Assembly: GCA_019689695.1 (NCBI GenBank)
Contig: JADGHA010000066.1
Span: 1-13,254 of the forward strand
Length of the DNA stretch: 13,254 bases
Direction: 5' to 3'
Source: Micromonosporaceae bacterium
Lineage (GTDB): Bacteria; Actinomycetota; Actinomycetes; Mycobacteriales; Micromonosporaceae
Shown: one piece after another, positions 13,191 through 13,254 of the stretch
Numbering within the stretch: position 1 is the first letter of the stretch
How the letters are laid out: every line of letters starts with the position of its first letter
The notes under the pieces: model-generated
The model's database searches: none
What the model saw: only the letters and a program-made list of their open reading frames with translations
Told to the model about the DNA's origin: nothing
Translations under genes and position numbers: made by a program

Positions 13191-13254
13191 CCGCGATCTT
13201 GCACTTGTGTACCCCGATAAGACCGACATGCACGGATATTTCGGGGGGCACAAC
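13191..13254. terminator. Imperfect palindrome at the right end, likely terminator or dispersed repeat
   Basis: After a C-rich run (13173-13192), TTGTGTACCCCGA (13205-13217) pairs with 13241-13253 at 11 of 13 positions around a 23-nt loop. Its position 34 bp after the GH16 stop suits a terminator. From memory, similar CGATCTTGCACTT-type palindromes recur between Micromonosporaceae genes, so it may be a dispersed repeat that broke the assembly here. That part is inference. Confidence 0.5.

Overview
The window is very GC-rich, with strong third-position G/C bias, frequent GTG starts, and an actinobacterial gene set (PASTA-less Ser/Thr kinase, FHA protein, TANNNT leaderless promoters, GH16-CBM6 enzyme). 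I infer a filamentous actinomycete, most likely Micromonosporaceae (Micromonospora/Actinoplanes type). The family call rests on protein style and on the palindromic element at the right end, not on a marker gene. No tRNA, rRNA, CRISPR array, transposase or phage gene was seen, and this looks like ordinary chromosome.

Layout from left to right. The first 21 bases look like a degraded Nextera (Tn5) sequencing adapter, so the left edge is probably a contig end and the first gene (Ca-binding DxDxDG repeats, ending at 346) is cut. Next is an orphan MalK/UgpC-type ABC ATPase (446-1822, +). It faces a membrane-anchored Ser/Thr protein kinase (1896-3587, -). Divergent from the kinase are a pterin-4a-carbinolamine dehydratase (3774-4067, +) and a protein with a possible Cys/His zinc site and a C-terminal FHA domain (4176-5333, +). 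A repeat-rich segment with a perfect 17-bp inverted repeat (5312-5453) separates the FHA gene from a convergent ornithine aminotransferase rocD (5462-6679, -), which lies downstream of a small three-helix membrane protein (6821-7351, -). Divergent from that is a two-gene unit: a small HTH protein (7585-8145, +) and an MFS_3-type exporter (8149-9423, +), 3 bp apart. The exporter overlaps tail-to-tail by 20 bp with a GH36 alpha-galactosidase (9404-11551, -). The alpha-galactosidase is divergent from a secreted GH16 beta-glucanase with a C-terminal CBM6 (11750-13171, +). The window ends in an imperfect palindrome.

Functional themes. (1) Phospho-signalling: the kinase and the phosphothreonine-binding FHA protein lie within 600 bp and could be partners, although the dehydratase sits between them. 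(2) Polysaccharide use: a secreted beta-glucanase and a cytoplasmic alpha-galactosidase share an intergenic region carrying a good sigma70-type promoter and two LacI-family-like operators (GAGAGCGCTCTC type), which suggests sugar-responsive control. (3) Amino-acid catabolism: rocD, with an alternating TTGC/GCAA half-site array upstream. (4) Efflux: an HTH-MFS pair with a palindrome upstream.

The most notable non-coding pattern is that three genes lacking a Shine-Dalgarno (the dehydratase, rocD and the alpha-galactosidase) each carry TANNNT exactly 7 nt before their ATG. This is the expected geometry for leaderless transcripts, and it also fixes their start codons. I did not find a convincing wholly new system. 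The composite repeats at 5312-5453 and 7462-7553, the leaderless trio and the paired operators are the best leads.
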